DNA of 27,289 nucleotides, taken from assembly GCA_020445045.1 (NCBI GenBank), contig JAGRHI010000246.1, positions 1 through 27,289 of the forward strand. Reading direction: 5' to 3'. The notes under the pieces were generated by a model. The model was not told the DNA's origin. It was given only the letters and a program-made list of their open reading frames with translations, and ran no database searches. Within the stretch, counting starts at the first letter, position 1. Every line of letters starts with the position of its first letter. Position numbers and translations under genes: made by a program. Positions 26,763 through 27,289 of the stretch are shown here, piece after piece. The DNA is from Candidatus Competibacteraceae bacterium (GTDB taxonomy: Bacteria > Pseudomonadota > Gammaproteobacteria > Competibacterales > Competibacteraceae).

Positions 26763-27289
26763 TCAGAATTTCTGACGCCCGATAAAACGCGCCGTGATGT
26801 TGAGTACCAGCACGATCAGCACCAGCACCAGGGACGCGGCCCAGGCCAGCTCGATCTGGTTGTCGTAGGGCATCCCCGAAAAATTGAAGATCAGGATGGA
26901 CAGCGAGGCGGTGGGCTCGGTCAGGCTCGACAGGAAGTAGTTGCTGAACAGGGCGGTGAACAGCAAGGGCGCCGACTCTCCGGCGGCGCCGGCCACCGCC
27001 AGCATCACCCCGGTCAAGATACCGGGCATGCCGGTGGGCAACACGACCTGCCAGATCACTTGGGCGCGCGTGCAGCCCATGCCAAAGGCCGCGTCCTTCA
27101 TCTTCTTCGGCACCGTGGTCATGGCCTGCTCGGCGGCCAACACGATCGTCGGCAACATCAGCACCGCCAGGGCGACACCACCGGCGAGCGCCGAGTAGCT
27201 CTTCATGGTCACCACCATCGCGGCGTAGACGAACACACCCGCCAGGATCGATGGAAAACCGGTTAGCACCTTGGCCAGAAAGCGCGCGG
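26763..27289 (-). CDS. pstA: Phosphate permease PstA, 5' end outside the window
   Basis: The visible 175 or so residues are the C-terminal part of an inner-membrane permease. They include VLTGFPSILAGVFVY, an EAA-type cytoplasmic loop (DAAFGMGCTRAQVIWQVVLP), and AGAAGESAPLLFTALF, which marks PstA rather than PstC. At least four membrane helices are present. The frame is open to position 27289, so the gene is cut by the window edge and the GTG at 27269 is not its start. pstC presumably lies beyond the edge. It is transcribed toward pstB. Confidence 0.92.
   Translation of the reverse strand, partial: ARFLAKVLTGFPSILAGVFVYAAMVVTMKSYSALAGGVALAVLMLPTIVLAAEQAMTTVPKKMKDAAFGMGCTRAQVIWQVVLPTGMPGILTGVMLAVAGAAGESAPLLFTALFSNYFLSSLTEPTASLSILIFNFSGMPYDNQIELAWAASLVLVLIVLVLNITARFIGRQKF

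Overview
The window is a contiguous, mostly GC-rich bacterial chromosome segment. The gene content fits a gammaproteobacterium: a moxR-DUF58-DUF4381-batA-batB/C-batD cluster, a Pat-type GNAT acetyltransferase with a degenerate acyl-CoA synthetase part, a CheB-CheR-PAS fusion, and a pst operon joined to ppk1. The lineage is inferred from gene types only; no rRNA or tRNA is present to fix it. Phosphate uptake followed directly by polyphosphate kinase would suit a polyphosphate-storing organism, but that is an inference.

Layout. (1) Positions 1-1396 are AT-richer and nearly gene-free, with one doubtful reverse ORF (532-951), a perfect 16-bp palindrome, and a set of overlapping inverted repeats at 973-1052. 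(2) Positions 1397-8922 hold a six-gene forward operon: MoxR ATPase, DUF58, DUF4381, two von Willebrand factor A (VWA) membrane proteins and BatD. Two of the gene junctions overlap by 4 bases. The second VWA protein carries TPR repeats, a 21-glutamine tract and a long low-complexity tail. (3) A stand-alone tyrosine recombinase (9129-10130, reverse) lies convergent to batD, flanked by dyads on one side and an AT-rich leader on the other. (4) Positions 10416-21219 run forward: a DOMON-like protein, the Pat-like acetyltransferase, a single-domain response regulator, a 1251-residue CheB-CheR-coiled-coil-PAS protein, a hybrid histidine kinase, a small helical protein, and a cysteine-rich protein with two N-terminal zinc-binding-like modules and a C-terminal CxxC-type domain. 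(5) Positions 27289-21341 run in reverse as one tightly packed series: pstA (cut by the window edge), pstB, pstS, a Fic-like protein lacking the catalytic histidine, ppk1, and a HAD-type phosphatase.

How the parts may work together. The Bat cluster should form an envelope-associated MoxR/VWA complex. The response regulator, CheB-CheR-PAS protein and hybrid kinase look like one split phosphorelay, because the CheB-CheR protein lacks a kinase domain and the kinase lies immediately downstream. The pst-ppk1 series links high-affinity phosphate import to polyphosphate synthesis. The most unusual features are the His-less Fic-like gene between pstS and ppk1, the three-module cysteine-rich protein, and the solo recombinase with nearby inverted repeats of equal spacer length.
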